Assembly: GCF_009711045.1 (NCBI RefSeq)
Contig: NZ_WMJX01000001.1
Span: 62,001-126,000 of the forward strand
From: Myroides albus
Lineage (GTDB): Bacteria; Bacteroidota; Bacteroidia; Flavobacteriales; Flavobacteriaceae
Reading direction: 5' to 3'
Length of the DNA stretch: 64,000 nt
Position 1 is the first letter of the stretch. Each line of letters opens with the position of its first letter. Below the pieces are notes generated by a model. It did not search any database. It saw nothing but the letters and a program-made list of their open reading frames with translations, and was not told the origin of the DNA. Both the position numbers and the translations under genes were made by a program. Positions 9,341-19,748 of the stretch are shown here, piece after piece.

Positions 9341-12190
9341 ATGAAGAAACTTTTATTTAGTTTGTTCCTTGTTTTGCAGGTAGTTGTGAGCTACGCACAA
9401 GGAGTTCAAGAAATTAAAGGGAAAGTTGTAGATGCTAAATCTTTAACACCAATTAACGCGGTGTTGACGAGAATTGACGCTACAAATATTTCCACTTTGA
9501 CAGACAATGAAGGAGTCTTTTTCTTAGGTGATGTAAAGGCTGGAGATTATCAAATTATTGTATCTTATGTAGGGTATGGTACAAAGAGATTTCCAGTAAC
9601 AATCGACAATCAAGATGTCGATTTAGGTACCATCTACCTTGAAGAAGATTTAGCTTCATCACAACAAATGGGTTTAATCACTCTTACAGAAAACGACTTA
9701 GGAGATGATGACTCAGGTTCAGAAACTTCCTCAAGTTTATTGCAAGCCACAAAAGATCCTTTCCAACAAGCAGCAGCTTTTAACTGGGGATCTGCGTTTT
9801 ACCGCATTCGTGGTTTAGACAATGAATATGGGAAAACATTGTTGAACGGTATCGTAATGAACAAAATCTACGACGGTCGTCCTCAATGGGGTAACTGGGG
9901 TGGTCTTAATGATGCGACTAGAAACCAAGAATACTCTTCTGGTACTACACCATCTGACTACACTTTCGGCGGAGTTTTAGGAACTCAAGCCATTTCTACA
10001 AGAGCTTCACACATTCGTAAAGGAGCTAAAGTTGGTATTTCTGGTTCAGATACAAACTACAACTGGAGACCTTATGCAATTTATTCTTCTGGTATGAATA
10101 GTGAAGGTTGGGCTTATGTGATCTCTATGTCTTATCGTGGAGCTAACGAAGGACGTTGGGAAGGTACGAACTACCATGCACCATCTTTCTTTGCTGCAGT
10201 TGAGAAAAAATTCAACGACAACCACAGCTTAAACTTCACAGCAATTTATGCTAAAAACAAAAGAGCGAAAAACTCTCCTGTAACTGATGAGCAAGTTGCT
10301 CTTAAAGGTTATAAATACAACTCTTACTGGGGTTACCAAGGTGGAGACAAGAGAAACTCTCGATATAAAGATGTATCAGAGCCTATCTTTATGTTAACAC
10401 ACTATTGGAAAATGAGTGAGAAAAGTAATTTGACTACTACTTTAGGTTACCAATTCGGACATATTGCTAATAGCCGTTTCGGATATCAAGATAACTTAAA
10501 CCCAGATCCAACTTACTACCGTAACATGCCAAGTTATGCTCTAAACAACAGTAATAGAGATACGATGGAATGGTTGCCGTTGACTGACTTAGCAAACGAA
10601 AAAGCAGATGCTTTTAGAAATGACGGTCAAGTTGATTGGAAAGAAATTTATACCATTAACTCTTTAGGAGTGAATGGGCAAAGTAAAATTATCCTTTACG
10701 AGGATAGACAAGAGGATCAAACATTCCACTTTAATACTAGCTTTAAAACACAAGTAACTGATAATATTACTTTTGACGCTGGTTTAAACTATAGAAGATT
10801 AGTTTCTAAAAACTTTAAAAAGTTAACTGACTTATTAGGTGGAACTTTCTATAATGATATTGATACTTATCAAAAAGGTTTAGCTCGCTATAATGACCTA
10901 AACAAAATTGAAAGAAACGATAAAGGACAAATAGTTTTAGATGAGCAAGGAAATATTCCTGCAGGTCGTCACTATGTTGGAGAGAAAGACAAATTCGGTT
11001 ATAACTATAAAATGTTTGCTGATGTTGTTGACGTATTCTCTCAATTCGCTTTCGACTATGATAAGTTTGACATCTATGTAGGACAAAAAATTAGCTATAC
11101 AAGATACCAAAGAGAAGGACTTTTCAGAAATGGTGTTTATGCTAATGACTCTTACGGAAAAAGTGGTGCAATAGACTTCAATAACTTTGGATTCAAAGGA
11201 GGGGCTACTTACCACATTACAGGTCGTCATGCCTTAAATATGAATGTTGCTTACTACAACCAAGCACCTTCAATTAGAAATACATTTGCTAACGTACGTG
11301 TGAATAACTTAATCACTAAAGATATTACAAATGAGGATATCTTCAGTATTGATGGTAGTTATATCGTTAGAACTCCAAAATTCAAAGGTAGAATCTCTGG
11401 GTACTTAAGTGAAATCAAAAACAGTACGCAAATGAATTTCTACTACGCTGATGGTACTGGTATCGTTGGTTCGGATGGAGAATTATTAAATAGTACTACT
11501 GGTGGTGCTTTCGTTTCTGAAACTTTAACAGGAGTGAATAAACGTAACATAGGACTTGAATTGGGAGCTGAGTACCAATTAACTCAAACTGTTAAAGCTA
11601 CTGCAGCTGTTGCTCTTGGTCAGTCTTTCTACACAAACAATCCAAATATTAGACTTAACTCTGATAATGCAGGTAGATCTTTTGACTATGGTCAAGCATA
11701 CTTGAAAAACATCAGAAACGGTAACGGTCCACAAACTGCTTTATCTTTAGGATTAGAGTATAGAGATCCAAGTTATTGGTGGGTTGGTGCAAACGTGAAC
11801 TATATGGATAATGCATATACAAATGTATCTGCTATTAGAAGAACGGATAACTTCGTTAAAGACCCTCTTAACCCAGGTCAATTGTTGCCAGGTGTTAATG
11901 AGCAAGATGTTCGTAGAGCATTGAAACAAGAAAAATTAAATGATTTTACTTTAGTTAATATTACTGGAGGTAAATCATGGAGATTACCTAATAGAAATAT
12001 TATCGGATTCTTCGCAAGTATTAATAACGTTTTTAATAAAACTTATAAAACTGGTGGATTCGAACAAGCTAGAAATGGTAACTACAAACAAGAAGTGTTA
12101 AATAACCAAAGTGGTGTTAACACATTTGCAAACAAATATTGGTATGGTTACGGACGTAACTTCTTTGTAAATGTTTATTACAACTTCTAA
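9341..12190 (+). CDS. TonB-dependent outer-membrane receptor
   Basis: The 949-residue receptor has a signal peptide (to about residue 19, ending VVSYAQ), a carboxypeptidase-regulatory-like domain (about 20-100, KGKVVDAKSLTPINAV and VSYVGYGTKRF), a plug domain (about 130-270, FYRIRGLDNEYGKTLLNG) and a large beta-barrel ending in the aromatic strand FFVNVYYNF. It would import a large nutrient using TonB energy. The DUF5689 lipoprotein follows 16 bp later and takes the place a SusD partner often has. The ligand is unknown; the divergent nuclease-family enzyme suggests a phosphodiester. Confidence 0.9.
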   Translation: MKKLLFSLFLVLQVVVSYAQGVQEIKGKVVDAKSLTPINAVLTRIDATNISTLTDNEGVFFLGDVKAGDYQIIVSYVGYGTKRFPVTIDNQDVDLGTIYLEEDLASSQQMGLITLTENDLGDDDSGSETSSSLLQATKDPFQQAAAFNWGSAFYRIRGLDNEYGKTLLNGIVMNKIYDGRPQWGNWGGLNDATRNQEYSSGTTPSDYTFGGVLGTQAISTRASHIRKGAKVGISGSDTNYNWRPYAIYSSGMNSEGWAYVISMSYRGANEGRWEGTNYHAPSFFAAVEKKFNDNHSLNFTAIYAKNKRAKNSPVTDEQVALKGYKYNSYWGYQGGDKRNSRYKDVSEPIFMLTHYWKMSEKSNLTTTLGYQFGHIANSRFGYQDNLNPDPTYYRNMPSYALNNSNRDTMEWLPLTDLANEKADAFRNDGQVDWKEIYTINSLGVNGQSKIILYEDRQEDQTFHFNTSFKTQVTDNITFDAGLNYRRLVSKNFKKLTDLLGGTFYNDIDTYQKGLARYNDLNKIERNDKGQIVLDEQGNIPAGRHYVGEKDKFGYNYKMFADVVDVFSQFAFDYDKFDIYVGQKISYTRYQREGLFRNGVYANDSYGKSGAIDFNNFGFKGGATYHITGRHALNMNVAYYNQAPSIRNTFANVRVNNLITKDITNEDIFSIDGSYIVRTPKFKGRISGYLSEIKNSTQMNFYYADGTGIVGSDGELLNSTTGGAFVSETLTGVNKRNIGLELGAEYQLTQTVKATAAVALGQSFYTNNPNIRLNSDNAGRSFDYGQAYLKNIRNGNGPQTALSLGLEYRDPSYWWVGANVNYMDNAYTNVSAIRRTDNFVKDPLNPGQLLPGVNEQDVRRALKQEKLNDFTLVNITGGKSWRLPNRNIIGFFASINNVFNKTYKTGGFEQARNGNYKQEVLNNQSGVNTFANKYWYGYGRNFFVNVYYNF

Positions 12191-12206
12191 AAAGATTAAA
12201 TTCATT

Positions 12207-14291
12207 ATGAAAACAATTTTTAAATCACTATTATATTTTTCGTTCGCAGGTCTTTTAGTAACTGGATGTGCTAAGAACGATGACTTTTCTACACCTGATA
12301 TGACTTGTGTGGAGCCTGCAATTAAGGAGCAAGTGAATCTTACTATTGCACAGCTTAAGAATGAAGTAACAGCAACAATGACAACATATGAAAAAGATGC
12401 TGTTGTTGAAGGTTATGTTGTTTCAAGTGATCAAGGTGGTAACTTTTATCGCGAGATTTATATCGTTGATGAAGATAACGTGAACTCATTGCTTGTTAAA
12501 GCTGAAGTAAAAGCTTCATTCGCTAAATACCAATTTGGTAAAAAGGTATATGTTTCTTTAAAAGGTACTCAAGTACAAATGACTAATGGTATTATTACTG
12601 TTGGTGATAAAGATAAAGACCCTAAGAGATCATTTATTTCTTATATTTCTGATCCAACGTATAAAAAACACGTATTTGCTGGATGTGATGCTATAGCTGA
12701 AAAAGACTTAATTAAAGAGGTTTCTTTAATGGATGCTGTTAAAGATGAGAATATTGGTAAACTTGTTAAAATTACTGATGTTCAATTCAAAAAAGATATT
12801 CACGGAAAACCATTTTGGGATAAAAACAGACCTGCTCCAGGTAATGCTACTTATAATGATATTGTTTCTTCAAAAGAGAATCCTTCAAGTCAAGTGACTT
12901 ACCGTGCTGTTGAACAATCTACAGATTTCGCTACTAAAAATGTTCCTGCAAAAAGCGGTAGCTTAGTTGGGGTAATGACAAAATTCGTTAGTGGAAGTAA
13001 TACAACTTTCCAGTTCGTTCCAAGATATTGGTCTGATATCCAATTAGACAAAGATCCATTCGATGGTAGTGGTGAAGGTGACGGAGACGGAGATGGTGAC
13101 GGAGACGGAGACGGAGGAGAAATCGTTGTTGAACCTGGTAAATATTTAGCTTTCCCTGGATCTGATTTTGAGAACTGGGATGAGTTTAATGCAAGTATTA
13201 ATCAAGAGTATAAATTGAAGTTTGCAACTGAAGGTGCTGGATTAGGTTGGAATGGTTCAAGAGGTCTTTTGTTTAAAGGGACTCCTGAGAAAACTGATTA
13301 CACATTTAGTGTTGTTAATGTTAAAGTGCCAACTGGTGCTACAGAGCTTTCTTTCTTAATGAAAGGTACTGCTGATGCACGCTCATTATCTATTAATTTG
13401 TATCAAGCAGATGGTACATACGTTGCATATAACGTTGGAGATGTGAAAGGTAGTAAACGTGTTGAGAAATCAAAAACAAATAAGGAAGAGCAATTTATTA
13501 ATAACTATGAAGGAGTTATTGATACTAAAGGAGAATGGGTTAAAATTGTCCTTAACTTAAAAGGTTTTGATTATAATACTACAGGTACTGGTAATTTTAT
13601 TGGATTCAAACACGGAGGTCCAACAAAAACAATTAGCAGTAATTACGATTTAGTAATCGATGAGATTAAGTTTGAAGATGGTACTCCAGTAGAAGGTGGA
13701 GAGAATCCAGGAGAAGGTGGAGAGAACCCAGGAGAAGGTGGTGAAAACCCAGGGGGTGATGTTTCTTTACCAACTGACAAAGGTTTGTATATTTCTGATT
13801 TTTCAGATTGGAATGCGTTCGTAAGTAATGTTTCTAAAGAGGGGATGAAAGCTTATGCTGTAGAAGCAAAAGGTAAAGGTCCTAATGGTACTACTGCAAT
13901 GGAAATTAAAGGACCTATCAGTGGAAATGACTATGTATTTACTTCTTTAGCGAAAAATGCACCAGCTGGAAAAACTAAGGTTTCATTTTATATTAAAGGA
14001 ACTGCTGATTCAAAATCTATTTCGTTGAATGTTTATAAAAACAGTAAAGATGAAAAGTATAATGCATTTAATCCTGGAACAATTGAGGATACTGATTTAG
14101 TTGTCCAAAAAGCAGCTAATAACCAATATGTTGGAAGTATTGATACTAAAGGCAAATGGGTTAAAATCACTTTAGATTTAACTTCTGTATCTAACGATTA
14201 TCAGACTACTAACGGAGAGAAATTGTTCTCTCTAAAGGTTGGAAAAGATGCTAATTTTGATATTCTAGTTAGTAGCATTTTCTTCGAATAA
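12207..14291 (+). CDS. DUF5689-type surface lipoprotein with two C-terminal repeat modules
   Basis: ATG at 12207 is chosen because it starts a lipoprotein signal with lipobox LVTGC; the frame runs further upstream into the receptor gene but without signal features. The acidic residues after Cys (CAKNDD) resemble a surface-export signal. About residues 25-290 form a DUF5689-like OB-fold region (VVEGYVVSSDQGGNFYREIY). Two homologous modules follow, joined by an Asp-Gly repeat linker and a GGENPGE linker. Matching phrases are MKGTADARSLSINLY/IKGTADSKSISLNVY and IDTKGEWVKI/IDTKGKWVKI. Likely a surface binding partner of the TonB receptor. Confidence 0.82.
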   Translation: MKTIFKSLLYFSFAGLLVTGCAKNDDFSTPDMTCVEPAIKEQVNLTIAQLKNEVTATMTTYEKDAVVEGYVVSSDQGGNFYREIYIVDEDNVNSLLVKAEVKASFAKYQFGKKVYVSLKGTQVQMTNGIITVGDKDKDPKRSFISYISDPTYKKHVFAGCDAIAEKDLIKEVSLMDAVKDENIGKLVKITDVQFKKDIHGKPFWDKNRPAPGNATYNDIVSSKENPSSQVTYRAVEQSTDFATKNVPAKSGSLVGVMTKFVSGSNTTFQFVPRYWSDIQLDKDPFDGSGEGDGDGDGDGDGDGGEIVVEPGKYLAFPGSDFENWDEFNASINQEYKLKFATEGAGLGWNGSRGLLFKGTPEKTDYTFSVVNVKVPTGATELSFLMKGTADARSLSINLYQADGTYVAYNVGDVKGSKRVEKSKTNKEEQFINNYEGVIDTKGEWVKIVLNLKGFDYNTTGTGNFIGFKHGGPTKTISSNYDLVIDEIKFEDGTPVEGGENPGEGGENPGEGGENPGGDVSLPTDKGLYISDFSDWNAFVSNVSKEGMKAYAVEAKGKGPNGTTAMEIKGPISGNDYVFTSLAKNAPAGKTKVSFYIKGTADSKSISLNVYKNSKDEKYNAFNPGTIEDTDLVVQKAANNQYVGSIDTKGKWVKITLDLTSVSNDYQTTNGEKLFSLKVGKDANFDILVSSIFFE
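13071..13120 (+). repeat. Asp-Gly codon repeat (linker-coding)
   Basis: A run of GGTGAC/GGAGAC-type hexamers codes for alternating Gly-Asp and joins the DUF5689 region to the first C-terminal module. In-frame units of 6 bp can expand or shrink by slippage without breaking the frame. Confidence 0.8.
13692..13754 (+). repeat. Three 21-bp tandem repeats (GGENPGE linker)
   Basis: Three consecutive 21-bp units at 13692, 13713 and 13734, the second differing at one base and the third at a few. Each codes for a copy of the heptapeptide EGGENPG. They form the linker between the two duplicated modules. Confidence 0.9.
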
Positions 14292-14319
14292 CATTAAATT
14301 TTCAAATTTAAGATAGTAT

Positions 14320-14351
14320 AAAAAGCTCGGCATATGCCGAGCTTTTTTTTT
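14320..14351 (+). terminator. Intrinsic terminator of the TonB receptor/DUF5689 operon
   Basis: The near-perfect palindrome around AGCTCGGCATATGCCGAGCT is flanked by A-run and T-run, with nine T after the stem. It lies about 30 bp after the stop. Confidence 0.93.
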
Positions 14352-14583
14352 GAGGTCTTTAGTACCTGTTCTTTGCATCAAGAAAATAATGATGAGTTTG
14401 TATCGTTTATGTTATATACCTTACTTTAGTTAGTTCAAGGTGGGGTAACCTTATTTAGGTTTGGGTATATAATGAGTCTCTGTTAAAAAAAAAGTCAATG
14501 TCAGCACTAAAAATAGTATCTTTACAACAAATTTTCTCAAAAAATACCTTATAATAAGGTTTAAATTAATAAACATAAATTGA

Positions 14584-16131
14584 ATGGCTTGTACAAATTG
14601 TTCGACAGATAAAGGAAGTAATGGGCAACCAAGAGGGTGTCAGAATAATGGAACGTGTGGTACAGACAGTTGTAATAAATTAGCAGTTTTTGACTGGTTG
14701 TCTAATATGGTTTATCCATCAGGCAGCGAAGTTTTTGATATAGTAGAAGTACGATTTAAAAACGGTAGGAAGGATTTTTATCGCTATCCTAAAGAGCTAA
14801 CGATCTCTATGGGAGATATTGTTGCAACTGAAACGTCACCGGGACACGATATAGGTGTGGTTTCATTAACAGGTGAACTTGTGAAAGTTCAAATGAAGAA
14901 AAAAGGTGCTGATCCAGAGGGAGATGTACTCAAAATTTATAGAAAGGCTACGCAAAAAGATATTGATATCTGGCAGGAGGTTCGCGAAAAAGAGGAACCT
15001 GTACGTATGCGTGCACGGGAACTGGCTATTGAGCTTAACTTGGAAATGAAGATTTCTGATGTAGAATTTCAAGGGGATGGTTCTAAAGCTACTTTTTATT
15101 ATACGGCAAGTGAGCGAGTGGACTTTAGACAATTGATTAAGGACTTTGCAAGAGAGTTCTCTATCCGTATCGAAATGAAACAAGTTGGTTTTCGTCAAGA
15201 AGCTGCACGCCTTGGAGGTGTGGGTTCTTGTGGTAGAGAATTGTGTTGTTCTACGTGGTTAACTGACTTCAGAAGTGTGAATACTGCTGCTGCGCGTTAC
15301 CAACAACTATCTTTAAACCCTCAAAAACTCGCTGGTCAATGTGGGAAACTTAAATGTTGTTTGAACTTTGAGTTAGATACATATTTAGAGGCATTAAAGG
15401 ATATGCCAGAGTCAGATACGAAATTAATGACTACTAAGGGAATCGCTTTTTGCCAGAAAATAGATATTTTTAAAGGTCAGATGTGGTTTGCTTATGCAAA
15501 TAACTCTGCGAACTGGTATGTACTATCTACGGAGCAAGTGAAGGAAATCGTGGATCTGAATAACCGCGACATCAAGGGGGATGAGTTGGAAAGCTATGCT
15601 TTGGAGCGCGAGGATTTACCTGAACAAAACGCTGTAGAGGAAGATAGCGTTACTCGCTTTGATCAACCAAAGCGCAAGAAGAAACCTGCACGTAAAAGAA
15701 AGGAAAAGTCTAATGATGGAGCTACTGCTAAAGAAGCAAATGCTACAGCAGACAACAGTGGTAATCGAACTGAAAGACGCCCTCGTAATCAAAAGGTACG
15801 AAAGGAAGGAGAGGTTAAGAATGTTAAGAACGAAGGAGGAGAAAATGTAGCGAGAACGGAGAAGAAAGAGGGGCAACCTCGCGTGAAGAACAACAAACCT
15901 AAAGGTCCACGTACAAGTGAAGATAAGAAACCGAATTTAGGTAAAGAGAAGTCACAGGATACTACACGTAGTGAGAAGGCTAGTGATCAGAAGAAAGGAC
16001 CTGCTAAACAAAATGATGCTGGAGAGGGAAATGTAAAGAAAGCAAATCCTCGTAATAAGAATCGCAACAATAATAATAGAAAGCCGAAAAACTCTAATAA
16101 TCAAAATAATAGTTCAAATGCTACTGAATAG
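14584..16131 (+). CDS. ricT: RicT-like PSP1-domain protein with long basic tail
   Basis: RicT (YaaT) belongs to the Fe-S-containing Ric complex that helps RNA maturation in Bacillus. The core here has the expected PSP1 region with GSCGRELCCSTWL and CGKLKCCLNFELDTYLEAL, so the cluster cysteines are present. The N-terminus adds a Cys-rich segment (MACTNCSTDKG, GTCGTDSCNK). After about residue 350 comes a roughly 160-residue Lys/Arg/Asn-rich low-complexity tail, probably disordered and possibly RNA-binding. The last 14 bp overlap gldH. A weak -7 box (TATCTTTA) is at 14517-14524. Confidence 0.85.
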   Translation: MACTNCSTDKGSNGQPRGCQNNGTCGTDSCNKLAVFDWLSNMVYPSGSEVFDIVEVRFKNGRKDFYRYPKELTISMGDIVATETSPGHDIGVVSLTGELVKVQMKKKGADPEGDVLKIYRKATQKDIDIWQEVREKEEPVRMRARELAIELNLEMKISDVEFQGDGSKATFYYTASERVDFRQLIKDFAREFSIRIEMKQVGFRQEAARLGGVGSCGRELCCSTWLTDFRSVNTAAARYQQLSLNPQKLAGQCGKLKCCLNFELDTYLEALKDMPESDTKLMTTKGIAFCQKIDIFKGQMWFAYANNSANWYVLSTEQVKEIVDLNNRDIKGDELESYALEREDLPEQNAVEEDSVTRFDQPKRKKKPARKRKEKSNDGATAKEANATADNSGNRTERRPRNQKVRKEGEVKNVKNEGGENVARTEKKEGQPRVKNNKPKGPRTSEDKKPNLGKEKSQDTTRSEKASDQKKGPAKQNDAGEGNVKKANPRNKNRNNNNRKPKNSNNQNNSSNATE

Positions 16132-16618
16132 TAAAGTTTTAATAGCGCTGATTAGTTTTATCATATTGTCTTTTGCATCTTGTCAGAATTACGATAATGT
16201 AGTTTTTGACCAGTTTATTGAAACGAAAGGTCAATGGGAGAAGAAAGATGTAAAAACCTTTGTTTATAAGGTAACGGATACTATTTCTCCTTATAATTTG
16301 TATATGAATGTTCGTGCGAACAAAGATTACCCATATAGCAATATGTATGTGATCTTTAAAGTATACCAGCCAAACTTGAGTATTCATGTGGACACCTTAC
16401 AGTATCAAATGGCAGGTGCTGATGGTACTTTGTTAGGAAATGGTTTTTCTGATATAAAGGAGAGTAAACTAGAGTTAAAAGAAGGTTTTGTATTCCCTCA
16501 ATCAGGGACATACAAAATGACTTTAGAACACGCAGTAAGAGCCTTAGGCGAAGTCGAAGGTGTAGTTACCTTGCCAGGTATTTCGGAAGTTGGGTTAAAA
16601 ATTGAGAAAAAAGAATAA
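16118..16618 (+). CDS. gldH: Gliding motility lipoprotein GldH
   Basis: A 166-residue lipoprotein with signal and lipobox LSFASC, then NYDNVVFDQFIETKGQW and NLYMNVRANKDYPYSNMYV, which I recognise as GldH. In Flavobacterium it is an outer-membrane-associated component needed for gliding and type IX-dependent traits. Its start lies inside ricT (14-bp overlap, different frame), so it is translated from the ricT message. The penicillin-binding protein gene follows after 23 bp. Confidence 0.88.
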   Translation: MLLNSKVLIALISFIILSFASCQNYDNVVFDQFIETKGQWEKKDVKTFVYKVTDTISPYNLYMNVRANKDYPYSNMYVIFKVYQPNLSIHVDTLQYQMAGADGTLLGNGFSDIKESKLELKEGFVFPQSGTYKMTLEHAVRALGEVEGVVTLPGISEVGLKIEKKE

Positions 16619-16641
16619 TATAACAACGAACTTTAAATTCT

Positions 16642-18951
16642 ATGAGTTCTAAACAAAACAATAAAGTAAAAAAAGAGCAAGGTGGTTTTAGAAAGTACCT
16701 TCTTGCTTTTTGGTTAATCTTTTTAGGAGGATGTGCTGCAGTAATATTTTTCTTTCTTTGCGCATCTTGGGGTGTTTTTGGGCCTATGCCTACCTTTGAT
16801 GAGCTTGAGAATCCTGCAAGTAATGTCGCTACGGAAATTATTTCATCGGATGGAAAAACGATTGGTAAATTCTATTTAGAGAATAGAGTACCTGTTTCCT
16901 ATGATGATTTGCCAGATCATTTAGTAAAGGCTTTAATTGCTACAGAAGATGAACGTTTTATGAACCACTCTGGTATTGATGCAAGAGGGACATTAAGAGC
17001 TGTTACTTCTGTTGGTAGTAGTGGTGGAGCAAGTACAATTACGCAGCAGTTGGCTAAGTTGCTTTTTCACGGAGAAGGAGCGAAGAATTTACCAAAGCGT
17101 ATTGCACAGAAAGCTAAAGAATGGGTTATCGCTGTTAAATTAGAACGTCAATATACCAAAGAAGAAATACTTACAATGTATTTAAACAAGGCTGACTTCG
17201 TTAATAATGCTGTAGGTATTCGAACTGCTTCTCGCGTTTATTTAGGTAAAGAGCCTAAAGACCTTACAATCGATGAAGCGGCAATGTTTGTTGGAATGTT
17301 GCAGAACCCTGCTTATTTCAATCCTGTAAGACGTCCTGAACTTGTTCAAAAAAGGAGAAATGTCGTGCTACATCAAATGGCGCGTAATGAATATATTACT
17401 AAAGAGCAAAGTGTTGAATTGCAGGAGTTACCTTTAAAGTTAAACTATACTCCTGAAAGTCACAGAGATGGTATTGCTACTTATTTTAGGGAATATTTAC
17501 GTGAATTTATGCGTAGATGGGTAAAAGAAAACCCTAAAAAAGATGGAACAACTTATGACATTTACAGAGATGGTTTAAAGATATATGTTACACTTGATTC
17601 TAGACTACAACAGTATGCTGAGGAAGCTGTAACTGCTCATATTTCAAATTTACAAGAGGAGTTCTTTATTGATCAGAAAAGCAATAAAATGGCACCATTT
17701 TATAAGATTAATGAAGCAGATAGAGAGGGAATTATTTCTCGTGCAATGAAGAGTTCTGATAGATGGAGACAAATGAAATCTCAAGGTAAGTCTGAAAAAG
17801 AGATTGTAGACTCTTTCAAAGTAGAGACGAAAATGCGTATTTTCTCTTGGAAAGGCGAAATAGATACGGTAATGACTCCAAGAGATTCTATTCTTTATTA
17901 CAAGCATTTTTTACAAGCAGGGATGATGTCTATGGAACCACAAACTGGGCATATCAAAGCTTGGGTAGGTGGAATTAATTATAAGCATTTCCAATATGAT
18001 CACGTAGGACAAGGGGCAAGACAGGTAGGTTCGACTTTTAAACCATTTGTTTATGCTACTGCTATCGAAAGATTGCATTATTCGCCTTGTGATTCTATTA
18101 TAGATTCTCCTTTTACAATGCCAAAAGGAAGACATGGGATAAGTAAAGATTGGTCACCTCAAAACGCCAATCGTAGCCATAAAGGTATTATGACTCTAAA
18201 ACAAGCATTAGCAGGGTCTGTTAACACAGTTACTGCTAAATTAATGGATAGAGTAGGACCAGCTGCAGTAATTGATCTGATGCGAGATTTAGGTGTTACC
18301 TCTGAGATACCAGAAAGCCCTGCCATTGCATTAGGAGCAGTGGATATTACCGTAAGCGATATGGTTGCTGCTTTTAGTACATTCGCAAACCAAGGGATCT
18401 ATGTGAAACCTGTATTCATTAGTAAAATTCAAGACAAGAATGGTGTAGTGCTTTATAATGCTGTACCAGAAACTAAAGATGTAATGAGTAAAGACGTTGC
18501 TTTTGCTATAGTAAAACTACTTGAAGGTGTAACAGAGTCTGGTTCAGGTGTTCGATTACGCACTACTTGGCAAGGGAGTGGCTATAAGAGAGTAACAGGT
18601 CACCCATATAAGTTTACTAATCCTATTGCTGGAAAAACGGGTACAACGCAAAATCAGAGTGATGGATGGTTTATTGGTATGGTCCCTAATTTAGCAACAG
18701 GTGTTTGGGTTGGGAATGACGATCGTGCTGCCCACTTCAAAACGATGTTGTATGGACAAGGAGCTACTATGGCCTTGCCTATCTGGGGAGTTTATATGAA
18801 TAAAGCTTATGCAGATAAAACATTAGATATCTCTAAAGGGAATTTTGAAGTACCTGCTAACTTATCTATTCGCGTAGATTGTAGCAAAGTCACGGAGGAC
18901 ACCAAGTCTGAAGATGAGTCAGAGTTAACAACAGATGAATTTGATTTTTAA
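16642..18951 (+). CDS. Class A penicillin-binding protein (PBP1A type)
   Basis: A bifunctional peptidoglycan synthase of 769 residues. It has a cytoplasmic start, one membrane helix (about residues 20-45), a GT51 glycosyltransferase domain ([28 protein letters not shown]) and a transpeptidase domain with S464-TFK, S526-V-N528 and K665-TG. All catalytic motifs are present. It is the last gene of the ricT-gldH run and is followed by a strong terminator. Confidence 0.95.
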   Translation: MSSKQNNKVKKEQGGFRKYLLAFWLIFLGGCAAVIFFFLCASWGVFGPMPTFDELENPASNVATEIISSDGKTIGKFYLENRVPVSYDDLPDHLVKALIATEDERFMNHSGIDARGTLRAVTSVGSSGGASTITQQLAKLLFHGEGAKNLPKRIAQKAKEWVIAVKLERQYTKEEILTMYLNKADFVNNAVGIRTASRVYLGKEPKDLTIDEAAMFVGMLQNPAYFNPVRRPELVQKRRNVVLHQMARNEYITKEQSVELQELPLKLNYTPESHRDGIATYFREYLREFMRRWVKENPKKDGTTYDIYRDGLKIYVTLDSRLQQYAEEAVTAHISNLQEEFFIDQKSNKMAPFYKINEADREGIISRAMKSSDRWRQMKSQGKSEKEIVDSFKVETKMRIFSWKGEIDTVMTPRDSILYYKHFLQAGMMSMEPQTGHIKAWVGGINYKHFQYDHVGQGARQVGSTFKPFVYATAIERLHYSPCDSIIDSPFTMPKGRHGISKDWSPQNANRSHKGIMTLKQALAGSVNTVTAKLMDRVGPAAVIDLMRDLGVTSEIPESPAIALGAVDITVSDMVAAFSTFANQGIYVKPVFISKIQDKNGVVLYNAVPETKDVMSKDVAFAIVKLLEGVTESGSGVRLRTTWQGSGYKRVTGHPYKFTNPIAGKTGTTQNQSDGWFIGMVPNLATGVWVGNDDRAAHFKTMLYGQGATMALPIWGVYMNKAYADKTLDISKGNFEVPANLSIRVDCSKVTEDTKSEDESELTTDEFDF

Positions 18952-18958
18952 TAAATAG

Positions 18959-18987
18959 AACGCCTTTTTTTAAAGGCGTTTTTTTTT
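18959..18987 (+). terminator. Intrinsic terminator after the penicillin-binding protein gene
   Basis: Stem AACGCCTTT / AAAGGCGTT with a TTTT loop, followed by a run of T. It starts 8 bp after the stop. Confidence 0.92.
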
Positions 18988-19022
18988 ATATATTAGGACA
19001 ATTAATTAAACCAAAAAGTCCT

Positions 19023-19721
19023 ATGATAAATAAAAAAGTAGCTAATGTTCAGGTAGCTTTATCTGACATTGCAGATAATATGACGATTATGCTTGGTGGT
19101 TTTGGGTTATGTGGAATACCTGAAAACTCTATTGCAGAATTGGTTCGCAAGAATGTGAAGGGATTAACTTGCATATCTAATAATGCAGGGGTTGATGATT
19201 TTGGATTAGGTTTGTTACTTCAAAAGAGACAGATTAACAAAATGATATCTTCTTATGTTGGTGAGAATGCTGAATTTGAAAGGCAAATGCTTAGTGGAGA
19301 ATTAGACGTAGAACTTACTCCTCAAGGTACATTGGCAGAGAAATGTCGTGCGGCTCAGATGGGAATACCTGCATTTTACACTCCTGCAGGTTATGGTACC
19401 GAAGTAGCTGAAGGTAAAGAAGTTCGCGTGTTTAAAGGGAAGCCACATATCTTAGAGCATGCTTTTGATGCGGATTTTGCTATTGTGAAAGCTTGGAAAG
19501 GGGACGAGGCAGGAAATCTAATCTTTAAGGGAACAGCTCGTAATTTTAATGCTTGTATGGCTGGTGCCGCAAAGATTACTATTGCGGAAGTGGAGGAATT
19601 GGTCCCAGCGGGTGAGTTAGACCCGAATGAGATCCATGTTCCTGGCATTTTTGTCAAGCGTATATTTCAAGGAGAGAAATACGAGAAGCGCATTGAGCAA
19701 CGTACAGTGCGTACGAAGTAA
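19023..19721 (+). CDS. 3-oxoacid (succinyl-CoA) CoA-transferase subunit A
   Basis: The 232-residue subunit has [17 protein letters not shown] near the N-terminus and the typical [14 protein letters not shown] segment, as in ScoA/AtoD proteins. With subunit B it moves CoA between succinyl-CoA and acetoacetate in ketone-body or branched-chain catabolism. The subunit B gene starts 27 bp later. Confidence 0.93.
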   Translation: MINKKVANVQVALSDIADNMTIMLGGFGLCGIPENSIAELVRKNVKGLTCISNNAGVDDFGLGLLLQKRQINKMISSYVGENAEFERQMLSGELDVELTPQGTLAEKCRAAQMGIPAFYTPAGYGTEVAEGKEVRVFKGKPHILEHAFDADFAIVKAWKGDEAGNLIFKGTARNFNACMAGAAKITIAEVEELVPAGELDPNEIHVPGIFVKRIFQGEKYEKRIEQRTVRTK

Positions 19722-19748
19722 TCATTCATCAACCATTAAAAGTACATT

